DNA of 8,053 nt from CAYMCV01 sp964389005 (lineage in GTDB: Bacteria > Bacillota > Clostridia > Lachnospirales > Lachnospiraceae): the NCBI GenBank assembly GCA_964389005.1, contig CAYMCV010000115.1:1-8053 (forward strand). Reading direction: 5' to 3'. The notes below the pieces were generated by a model that had not been told where the DNA came from, made no database searches, and was given only the letters and a program-made list of their open reading frames with translations. Position 1 is the first letter of the stretch. The number at the start of each line of letters is the position of its first letter. Made by a program: the position numbers and the translations under genes. Positions 1-5,062 of this stretch are shown piece after piece.

Positions 1-549
1 CTTGTCAGACAGGCGAAAGCGCAGGGTAACAATATACATGCGGAGGGTACGCCGCATCATTTTTCTCTGACACAGAATGCAGTCATTGAAAAGGGGGCAC
101 TTGCGAAAGTGAACCCGCCGCTGCGCGAAGAATCGGACAGGCAGGCAATCATTCGCGGAATCGCGGATGGAACCATTGATATGATTGCGACCGATCATGC
201 GCCGCACAGTGCAGAGGAAAAAGCGCGCGAACTAACATTGGCACCCAGCGGAATGATAGGGTTGGAAACGGCGTTGCCGCTTGCCGTTACGCACCTGCAT
301 CGCGAAGCCGGAATACCGCTCATGACCGTTCTTGAACGAATGACCGTAGGACCGGCGAAATTCTACGGATTCGACCGAGGATATATCGCTGAGGGCGGCC
401 CCGCCGATCTGGTGATTTTTCACCCTGACGAGTCATACCAAGTACACTCGTTTCATTCGAAATCATGGAACTCACCCTTCATCGGAGAAACACTGTTCGG
501 CAAGGTACACGCAACCGTTTGCAACGGTAAAATCGTGTATCAAGTATAA
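1..549 (+). CDS. pyrC: Dihydroorotase, C-terminal part (5' end outside the window)
   Basis: Dihydroorotase reversibly cyclises N-carbamoyl-L-aspartate to dihydroorotate, the third step of de novo pyrimidine synthesis, in the cytoplasm. The frame is open from base 1, so about 182 C-terminal residues of a protein usually near 420-430 are present; the N-terminal HxH metal site is outside the window. Visible class I amidohydrolase landmarks are HAEGTPHH at visible residues 13-20 (metal-binding histidine region), KVNPPLR near residues 35-41 (substrate region), and IATDHAPH with the catalytic aspartate encoded at 193-195. The tail (GGPADLVIFHPDE, then a short beta segment) is the usual composite-domain end. 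The stop at 547-549 lies inside the edge (tataac, 545-550) of the tandem repeat that follows. It probably belongs with the pyrK and pyrD genes downstream, although a 399-base spacer separates them. The family call is secure. Confidence 0.96.
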   Translation, partial: LVRQAKAQGNNIHAEGTPHHFSLTQNAVIEKGALAKVNPPLREESDRQAIIRGIADGTIDMIATDHAPHSAEEKARELTLAPSGMIGLETALPLAVTHLHREAGIPLMTVLERMTVGPAKFYGFDRGYIAEGGPADLVIFHPDESYQVHSFHSKSWNSPFIGETLFGKVHATVCNGKIVYQV

Positions 550-720
550 CGCCGAGCATAACATGATGTTACCCTATCGGCATAACGTAGTAGCGACCCT
601 TGACTGACACACACCGCCGAGCATAACTTGATGTTATCCTATCGGCATAACGTAGTGGCGACTCTTGACTGAAATATAACGCCGAGCATAACATGATGTT
701 ACCCTATCAACATAACTTAG
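545..720. repeat. 65-bp tandem repeat, about 2.6 copies, with an internal palindrome
   Basis: Three units start with gccgagcataac at 551, 616 and 681, a period of exactly 65 bases. Units 1 and 2 differ at about 8 of 65 positions. Unit 3 matches unit 1 at 37 of its first 40 bases, then diverges near 720. The flanking tataac (545-550 and 675-680) suggests the unit edge reaches into the pyrC stop codon. Each unit carries the near-palindrome TAAC(A/T)TGATGTTA (559-571, 624-636, 689-701). In units 1 and 2 it is enclosed by GCCGA and TCGGC arms (551-555 with 577-581 in unit 1); in unit 3 the right outer arm is changed to TCAAC. The motif ATAAC recurs within each unit. This could be an operator array, a set of small RNA hairpins, or an expanded intergenic repeat. 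There is no CRISPR-like spacer diversity. Confidence 0.9.
665..694 (+). promoter_or_regulatory. Weak candidate sigma-A promoter inside the tandem repeats
   Basis: TTGACT (665-670, five of six matches to TTGACA) is followed after 18 bases by TAACAT (689-694, four of six to TATAAT). The -10 would overlap the left half of the third palindrome. The equivalent site one unit earlier is TTGACT 600-605 and TAACTT 624-629, with a poorer -10. If real, transcription would start near 701 and read through the long hairpin into pyrK. The -10 is weak and the spacing is one base over the optimum, so this is a suggestion only. Confidence 0.25.
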
Positions 721-722
721 AG

Positions 723-877
723 GTGGGAAGTCTCGAAAAACACATCTGAGTGGCTTGTGTGCCATGGATATGAGACTTTAGCACCCCGGAAGCCTCTGCT
801 GAACGGGGTGCTTGTATGAAAGGCTCATAGGAATGCTTGGCACAATTGAACGAAGGTGTGTTTTTCGAGACAACCAC
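723..877. repeat. Long nested hairpin with perfect 15-bp terminal inverted repeats (MITE-like or structured RNA)
   Basis: GTCTCGAAAAACACA at 730-744 is the exact reverse complement of 857-871. In RNA this stem extends to 730-747/854-871 with one G-U pair. Further helices nest inside it in register: 758-764/838-844 (TGTGCCA), 769-774/824-829 (TATGAG), 776-779/819-822, and 780-788/804-812 (AGCACCCCG), with a tip of 791-793/798-800. Outside the main arms, GTGG (723-726) can pair with CCAC (874-877) across a small internal loop. Two sites look like tandem G-A mismatches (748-749/852-853 and 789-790/801-802). There is no coding potential and no U-run after the arms, so it is not a simple terminator. 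It may be a non-autonomous transposable element whose ends resemble, from memory, GGNTGTCTCAAAA-type insertion-sequence ends, or a structured RNA in the pyrK leader. The structure is visible; the role is unknown. Confidence 0.8.
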
Positions 878-935
878 ATTAGTAATAATTCAACACAACC
901 ACATCAATGACATTTTTGAGACAACCACAACCACA
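861..935 (+). repeat. Direct repeats of the hairpin end motif and of acaaccaca before pyrK
   Basis: The right end of the hairpin, tttttcgagacaaccaca (861-878), recurs at 913-929 as tttttgagacaaccaca, one base shorter. The shorter word acaaccaca occurs at 870, 895, 921 and 927, so the last two overlap. The third end copy lies directly before the pyrK ribosome binding site (935-942). It could be a remnant end of a second copy of the same element or a local duplication. It also gives the left arm (730-740) an alternative pairing partner. This part of the spacer shows no convincing promoter. Confidence 0.7.
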
Positions 936-942
936 GGAGGAG
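935..942 (+). promoter_or_regulatory. Ribosome binding site that fixes the pyrK start
   Basis: AGGAGGAG lies six bases before the TTG at 949 and is inside the longer reading frame that begins with ATG at 907. A strong Shine-Dalgarno here and none before 907 decide for the TTG start. Confidence 0.8.
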
Positions 943-948
943 ACAACA

Positions 949-1725
949 TTGTTCTACAGGAAGAAAGAAACGGCGACTGTCTACGAACAGACGCAAATTG
1001 CAGACGGAATTTTTAGCTGTCTCATTACAACTAAAGCGGCCGAGCATGCCCGCCCGGGGCAATTCATCGGCATATACCCAAAGGATCAATCCGCATTATT
1101 GCCGCGCCCAATCAGTATCTGTGAGACGGACAAGCAAAACGGCCGTCTGCGAATCGTATATCGCGTAGCGGGCAAGGGGACGGCCGAGTTCGCACAGTAT
1201 AAGGCCGGTGACAAAATATCGATTCTGGGGAATTTAGGAAACGGTTTTCCACTGGAAGAGGCTGAGGGCAAACGCGTCTTTTTGATGGGCGGCGGTATCG
1301 GAATTCCACCGATGTTGGAGCTTGCCAAACAGTTGCGCGCAGATAAGACCATTGTCTTGGGATATCGCGACAAACAGGTGTTTTTGGCGGGTGAATTGGC
1401 GGAATACGGAAAAGTCTATATTGCGACCGAAGACGGAAGTGTGGGAAGTCGCGGCAATGTTATGAATGCCATTTCAGAGAATCATTTGACCGCCGATGTG
1501 ATTATGGCTTGTGGTCCGATGCCGATGTTAAGAGCGATTAAATCCTATGCAGAGGAGCAGAATATCAAAGCGTTTATCTCCTTGGAGGAGCGCATGGCTT
1601 GCGGCGTGGGTGCATGCCTTGGCTGTGTGTGCAAGACCAAAAAAGAAGATTGGCATTCCCATGTCAATAATGCCAGAGTCTGCACGGAAGGACCTGTCTT
1701 TGACGCAGAGGAGGTGGATATATGA
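949..1725 (+). CDS. pyrK: Dihydroorotate dehydrogenase B, electron-transfer subunit
   Basis: PyrK is the FAD and [2Fe-2S] subunit of class 1B dihydroorotate dehydrogenase. It passes electrons from the FMN of PyrD to NAD+ during the dihydroorotate-to-orotate step. I choose the TTG at 949: AGGAGGAG (935-942) sits at ideal spacing and gives 258 residues, close to the Bacillus protein. The in-frame ATG at 907 has no ribosome binding site and would add 14 residues encoded by repeat sequence. With the TTG start, RPIS (53-56) is the FAD-binding motif, GGGIGIPPM (114-122) is the NAD-binding loop, and Cys218, Cys223, Cys226 and Cys245 form the C-terminal iron-sulfur motif within CGVGACLGC and RVCTEGPVF; Cys228 is an additional nearby cysteine. 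The stop overlaps the pyrD start as ATGA, indicating translational coupling. The function is secure and the start is well supported. Confidence 0.95.
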   Translation: MFYRKKETATVYEQTQIADGIFSCLITTKAAEHARPGQFIGIYPKDQSALLPRPISICETDKQNGRLRIVYRVAGKGTAEFAQYKAGDKISILGNLGNGFPLEEAEGKRVFLMGGGIGIPPMLELAKQLRADKTIVLGYRDKQVFLAGELAEYGKVYIATEDGSVGSRGNVMNAISENHLTADVIMACGPMPMLRAIKSYAEEQNIKAFISLEERMACGVGACLGCVCKTKKEDWHSHVNNARVCTEGPVFDAEEVDI

Positions 1726-2627
1726 TGAATACCAAAGTAACGATTGCGGGTGTGGAATTCAAGAATCCGGTAATGACGGCATCCGGTACCTTCGGTTCCG
1801 GAATGGAATATGCGAACTTCGTTGATTTGAACCGCTTGGGTGCGGTGGTAACCAAAGGTGTGGCAAGTGTGCCGTGGCCGGGTAACCCGACACCTCGTGT
1901 TGCGGAAGTATACGGCGGTATGCTGAATGCCATCGGATTGCAAAACCCCGGAATTGACGTTTTCATAGAACGTGATTTACCTTTTTTAGAGAAATATGAC
2001 ACACGCGTCATTGTCAACGTCTGCGGTAAAACTGCAGAAGAGTATTTGAACGTGGTCGAGCGACTTGCCGAGACAAATGTAGATATGCTTGAAATCAATG
2101 TTTCATGCCCGAATGTGAAGGAAGGCGCAATCGCATTCGGACAGAAAGCGGATTGCCTGTTTAATATTACGAGTCGAATCAAAAAAGTCGCGAAACAGCC
2201 GATTATCATGAAATTGAGTCCCAATGTCACAGATATTGCAGAGATGGCACGCGCAGCCGAAGCGGGTGGCGCGGATGCGATTTCACTCATCAATACGTTG
2301 ACGGGGATGAAAATTGATATTGAGAGACAGAAATTCGTGCTTGCAAACAAGACCGGAGGTCTTTCCGGTCCTGCAATTAAGCCGGTTGCAGTGCGTATGG
2401 TTTACCAGGCTGCACAAGCAGTCGCGATTCCAATCATCGGTATGGGCGGAATCGCAACCCCGGAAGATGCAATCGAATTCATCCTTGCGGGTGCGACTGC
2501 GATTTCCGTGGGTGCGATGAATTTTGTGAATCCTTATACGACAGTTGAAGTCGTTGACGGAATCGAGGCATATATGGAGAAGCATCATGTAACGGATCTA
2601 CGAGAATTGATTGGAGCCGTTCAATAA
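1722..2627 (+). CDS. pyrD: Dihydroorotate dehydrogenase B, catalytic FMN subunit
   Basis: PyrD oxidises dihydroorotate to orotate on FMN, step four of UMP synthesis, in a complex with PyrK. The 301-residue length fits class 1B. Visible landmarks in order are ASGTFGSG (FMN phosphate side), NAIGLQNPG, INVSCPNVK with Cys129 as the expected catalytic base (cysteine rather than serine is the class 1B hallmark), KLSPNVTDI, the SLINTLTGM segment, GGLSGPAIKP, and the FMN-binding IPIIGMGGI near the C-terminus. The ATG at 1722 overlaps the pyrK stop; a second ATG at 1725 is equally possible because AGGAGGT (1709-1715) serves both. The gene ends three bases before the stop of a convergent gene, and pyrE does not follow immediately. 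No terminator is visible between the two. Confidence 0.97.
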   Translation: MMNTKVTIAGVEFKNPVMTASGTFGSGMEYANFVDLNRLGAVVTKGVASVPWPGNPTPRVAEVYGGMLNAIGLQNPGIDVFIERDLPFLEKYDTRVIVNVCGKTAEEYLNVVERLAETNVDMLEINVSCPNVKEGAIAFGQKADCLFNITSRIKKVAKQPIIMKLSPNVTDIAEMARAAEAGGADAISLINTLTGMKIDIERQKFVLANKTGGLSGPAIKPVAVRMVYQAAQAVAIPIIGMGGIATPEDAIEFILAGATAISVGAMNFVNPYTTVEVVDGIEAYMEKHHVTDLRELIGAVQ

Positions 2628-2630
2628 TTT

Positions 2631-4181
2631 TTATCTGACTACAAGAATCTTATCCCCTGCCTTTAGGGTATCGCTCGTTAGATTGTTGACATCGCGCAAA
2701 CGCTGTACCGGAACGTAATATTCCTTACCGATTTGCCAGAGCGTGTCGCCTTCTTTGACGAAGTAAGCGGTCATCCCAGGCAGGGTATTTGCTTTTTCGG
2801 GGTCAGGCGCAATTTCGGTCACGCTGCTCAGCAAGGTTACGGTCTCGTCGCGATAGCATAGGGCGGAGAAGGAAATCAGCGCTTTTACATCGAATTCATC
2901 GGGCCCAATCATGGAAACCTGCAAGTCTTCGAGCATTGCATGCAGATAAAAACGACAATCAGGAGTCATTTCGGCAATCTCAATCAGGTACTCAAAAGGA
3001 ACCTCATAGGAGACGGATGCATACGGAAAATGATCGTCTTCCGTGATATAAAGTGAGGATAAATTCAGACTTCCAAGGACGCGAATACCGTCTTCGGTCA
3101 TATGTGTTTCATCAAGGTATACATCACCTGCGGTATGCCGCAATTGCATCACAGCATTGCCGGAGTTCTCCGGGGAAATCTGCGTTGCGAGACGCATTTT
3201 GGCATGGTTGCGACCGAGCAGTTTCTTGCGGAAACCGGTTTGCGTCTGCGTTGCAATGTCACCGCCGACACCATATAAGTCATGAATCATCTCCAGTGTT
3301 TCTTCAACATAGAGTTTGATGGATAGATCAAGAACAAGGTCGATGCCGAGCATGCGCTCCTCGCCGTCCAAATCGGGGCGAATGTCCAAGTCTTTTTGCG
3401 ATATTCGATAGGTAATGTGCGGGATGAGCGTTTCATCACAGCCGTAGCAGTCGATGCTGCCGCTAAACGGAACGGTGGTTTCGTAGAACTGGTAACCATC
3501 GCCGTCACTTTCGGCGCGATACAATACGAAAAGCCCCAAATCCCCACGAACGGTGATTTTGCCCTCCGGCGTTTTGAATTCAATGTCATTGATGTGTAAA
3601 TCCTGCCATAGCAATTCACCGACGTTCGGAAAATTGGATGGCAATTCCTGCTCTGCGCGAATGCGGAAAATATCCTTTTTTAGGACAGAAATACCGCAGA
3701 AATCCGTGGGTACCCTTTGAAATTCGACAGGAATGTCACTTTCAATTCCGACACTGACTTCTTCGTCATAAAGTTCCTCTTTGACGGCACTAAGCAGGAT
3801 CAACGCCTGGACGGAAAGTTTACGCGAATTAATCAGAGAGATGCTCAGATTCTCCGTCTCGGCGGTAACCGTCGGATTATCGCTGCTTTCAATGCCGTCG
3901 GCATTCAAAGTTTCCTCGAAATTCAAGGTGCCGGATGTGGAAAACAATTGTCCGAATGCGTCCTCGGATTCATACAGCATATGAAAGTTGAGTTTTCCTT
4001 TGACAAGAATGTGTCCGTCCATACAGCGAACGTCTTCAATTCTGACATCACCGTCGGTAAAAAGAATCTTGGTTACATCCGGCTTGGTATCCGATAGATT
4101 GACGTCATCCTCCAGCGTAAATTGCGTCTCGGCTTTGAGACCGATACGATCCATATGTATGTTTCGTTTCGTTAATTCCAT
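2631..4181 (-). CDS. SPOCS (DUF3794)-repeat protein with C-terminal LysM domain
   Basis: The start is taken as the ATG at 4181 (516 residues), preceded by GGGAGG at good spacing; an in-frame ATG 17 codons upstream would place its first codons inside the hairpin and has no comparable binding site. Three related segments are visible at about 31-140, 170-300 and 328-450. Each has a core of the form G-x-I-x-V-x-G-x-L ending in LY: ILVKGKLNFHMLY near 58, ITVRGDLGLFVLY near 209 and IRVLGSLNLSSLY near 366. The second and third are followed by a VPF strand. This matches the SPOCS/DUF3794 family of clostridial spore-associated proteins. Residues 472-516 are a LysM glycan-binding module (FVKEGDTLWQIGKEY to the terminal KILVVR). 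There is no signal peptide or membrane segment, consistent with assembly from the mother-cell cytoplasm onto the spore envelope; that role is inferred. Confidence 0.88.
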   Translation of the reverse strand: MELTKRNIHMDRIGLKAETQFTLEDDVNLSDTKPDVTKILFTDGDVRIEDVRCMDGHILVKGKLNFHMLYESEDAFGQLFSTSGTLNFEETLNADGIESSDNPTVTAETENLSISLINSRKLSVQALILLSAVKEELYDEEVSVGIESDIPVEFQRVPTDFCGISVLKKDIFRIRAEQELPSNFPNVGELLWQDLHINDIEFKTPEGKITVRGDLGLFVLYRAESDGDGYQFYETTVPFSGSIDCYGCDETLIPHITYRISQKDLDIRPDLDGEERMLGIDLVLDLSIKLYVEETLEMIHDLYGVGGDIATQTQTGFRKKLLGRNHAKMRLATQISPENSGNAVMQLRHTAGDVYLDETHMTEDGIRVLGSLNLSSLYITEDDHFPYASVSYEVPFEYLIEIAEMTPDCRFYLHAMLEDLQVSMIGPDEFDVKALISFSALCYRDETVTLLSSVTEIAPDPEKANTLPGMTAYFVKEGDTLWQIGKEYYVPVQRLRDVNNLTSDTLKAGDKILVVR

Positions 4182-4229
4182 AAAAAACCTCCCTGAATAC
4201 TCTATTTCATTGTATTCACGGGAGGTTTT
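4182..4229 (-). terminator. Terminator-like hairpin that also contains the SD of the SPOCS/LysM gene
   Basis: On the minus strand, AAAACCTCCC plus GTGAATAC (4229-4212) pairs with GTATTCAGGGAGGTTTT (4200-4184). This gives 17 pairs with a single bulged base (4219) and an 11-base loop, and is followed by a six-T run (4187-4182). This is the shape of an intrinsic terminator for the 198-residue gene upstream. The right arm is also the Shine-Dalgarno (GGGAGG) of the gene that starts at 4181, so a transcript spanning it would have a masked ribosome binding site. Whether it acts as terminator, attenuator or translational block cannot be decided from sequence. On the plus strand the tail is only four Ts. 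Confidence 0.65.
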
Positions 4230-4230
4230 C

Positions 4231-4240
4231 ATTATGTATG
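4231..4240 (-). promoter_or_regulatory. Possible sporulation-type -10 element (CATACATAAT)
   Basis: On the minus strand CATACATAAT lies just upstream of the hairpin. It resembles the CATA-type -10 elements of the mother-cell sigma factors E and K but misses one conserved base of each. No convincing -35 is seen. Transcription from here would begin at about the first bases of the hairpin, so the SPOCS/LysM message would carry the SD-masking structure. It is included because the product looks spore-related. Confidence 0.2.
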
Positions 4241-4286
4241 ATAGTTATATTTTCCGAAAGAGTGATACACATGCAATCATTGATGA

Positions 4287-4883
4287 TTAACTCTCTGCAT
4301 TTGCTGTTTCCTTCGCTTGGTTTTCATTTGCCCATGCATCGAATTTCTCCATTACGGCCGTATAGGTCTTCTGGGAAATCTCGGGAAGTTTGCCACCCCA
4401 GGTCTTGGTTGCCTGGTCGAAGCCCTTCTTAAATGCATTGCGCATCTTGTCAATCATTTTCGGGTCGTTGTTGCAGATTGCCTTGGCAAAATCAAGAATT
4501 CGATCTGATGTTGCCTTTACACCCCAATAACCGTCTTCGGCGATGTCTGCCTGTGCCTGTGCTTTGGTCTCGGCATCCACGGAGAAATTACCGCCTGCCA
4601 AAAATCTCCACATGTCATTGGCGGTTCCGAATGCGCTACCCTGTTTGGAAATCAACTGGCTAACGATGTTCTGCAGTTGTGCGGTATGTGCCTCGGCGTC
4701 TGCTTTTAACTTGCTTACAATTGCGGTATTGGATTTCTTCTGTGTTTTGGAAGTGGATTCATAAACAACACCGGCGTCGTTTTTGGCGGTGGTTTTGGAT
4801 GCGGATTCTTCCTTGGTGCTTTTTTCCGATGCGGCATAAGATGCATATGTCGCAGCAGTTGATGTAATTCCGTTTACGCTCAT
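4287..4883 (-). CDS. Conserved-looking hypothetical protein, possibly motility-associated
   Basis: This encodes 198 residues that I cannot assign to a named family. Residues 1-60 are rich in Ser, Thr, Ala and Lys and probably disordered. Residues 56-85 look like an amphipathic helix or short coiled coil. Residues 115-187 are predominantly helical with aromatic anchors (GYWGVKATSDRILDFAKA at 118-135, FKKGFDQATKTWGG at 151-164, TYTAVMEKFDAW at 173-184). There is no signal peptide or membrane segment, and only one cysteine. The C-terminal pattern loosely recalls DUF5610-like proteins (from memory, unverified). The ATG at 4883 has AAGGAGGG just upstream (4898-4891). A sigma-28-like promoter at 4956-4930 suggests co-expression with late flagellar genes. 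A terminator-like hairpin follows. It is a real gene by its RBS, promoter and downstream hairpin; its function is unknown. Confidence 0.85.
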   Translation of the reverse strand: MSVNGITSTAATYASYAASEKSTKEESASKTTAKNDAGVVYESTSKTQKKSNTAIVSKLKADAEAHTAQLQNIVSQLISKQGSAFGTANDMWRFLAGGNFSVDAETKAQAQADIAEDGYWGVKATSDRILDFAKAICNNDPKMIDKMRNAFKKGFDQATKTWGGKLPEISQKTYTAVMEKFDAWANENQAKETANAES

Positions 4884-4929
4884 AATTGTACCCTCCTTGG
4901 TTTCGTAGAAATTGTCAGTTCTGAATACT

Positions 4930-4956
4930 ATATCGGTTCATTACAGATAAAAGTTA
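4930..4956 (-). promoter_or_regulatory. Sigma-28 (SigD/FliA)-like promoter for the 198-residue gene
   Basis: On the minus strand, TAACTTTT (4956-4949), an 11-base spacer and ACCGATAT (4937-4930) match the flagellar sigma consensus TAAAGTTT-N11-GCCGATAA at 6 of 8 and 6 of 8 positions. The -10 matches the Bacillus form GCCGATAT at 7 of 8, and the TAAA core is TAAC at the canonical 15-base spacing. Transcription would start near 4922, leaving about 40 bases of leader before the ATG at 4883. Confidence 0.6.
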
Positions 4957-4980
4957 ACACATGAAACCCTAATTGTTTCA

Positions 4981-5009
4981 TTGCCATTGCAGATTATCTG
5001 TGCTAAAAT
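4981..5009 (+). promoter_or_regulatory. Sigma-A promoter for hprK and downstream genes
   Basis: TTGCCA (4981-4986) and TAAAAT (5004-5009) are separated by exactly 17 bases, and TG at 5001-5002 gives an extended -10 (TGC before the hexamer). The expected start is near 5016, about 47 bases before the hprK ATG. No operator or catabolite-response element is evident. The region is divergent with the minus-strand promoter at 4930-4956. Confidence 0.75.
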
Positions 5010-5062
5010 ATGAAAGCGGTGAGTGATATCGCATTCACAGAAGCATATTGGGAGGTACGCAT

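Noticed and set aside
550..720. CRISPR array
   Set aside because: The period is regular, but the sequence between palindromes is itself repeated, so there are no unique spacers, and no cas gene is present.
838..855. Sigma-54 promoter suggested by TTGGCAC
   Set aside because: The required GC-containing -12 element at the right distance is missing, and the word is the arm of an RNA helix.
884..889. AATAAT as a pyrK promoter -10
   Set aside because: It matches at five of six positions, but no acceptable -35 lies 16-18 bases upstream.
730..906. PyrR-type or other classical pyrimidine attenuator before pyrK
   Set aside because: I find no PyrR-binding loop consensus and no hairpin followed by a U-tract in the spacer.
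907..948. N-terminal extension of PyrK from ATG 907
   Set aside because: There is no ribosome binding site, the codons lie in repeat sequence, and a strong SD sits inside it directing the TTG at 949.
1086..1373. Minus-strand reading frames opposite pyrK, hprK, glucokinase and murB
   Set aside because: They are shadows of conserved genes, lack ribosome binding sites and show no recognisable protein pattern.
2650..2672. Small CCCT/AGGG hairpin as terminator for pyrD
   Set aside because: The stem is only about four pairs, there is no U-tract, and it is inside the LysM coding sequence.
4182..4232. Start of the SPOCS/LysM protein at 4232
   Set aside because: It would place the first 17 codons in the hairpin and lacks an SD, whereas ATG 4181 has GGGAGG.
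5048..5062. TTG 5048 as the hprK start
   Set aside because: It lies upstream of the SD that serves ATG 5063 and would add five residues absent from the family.
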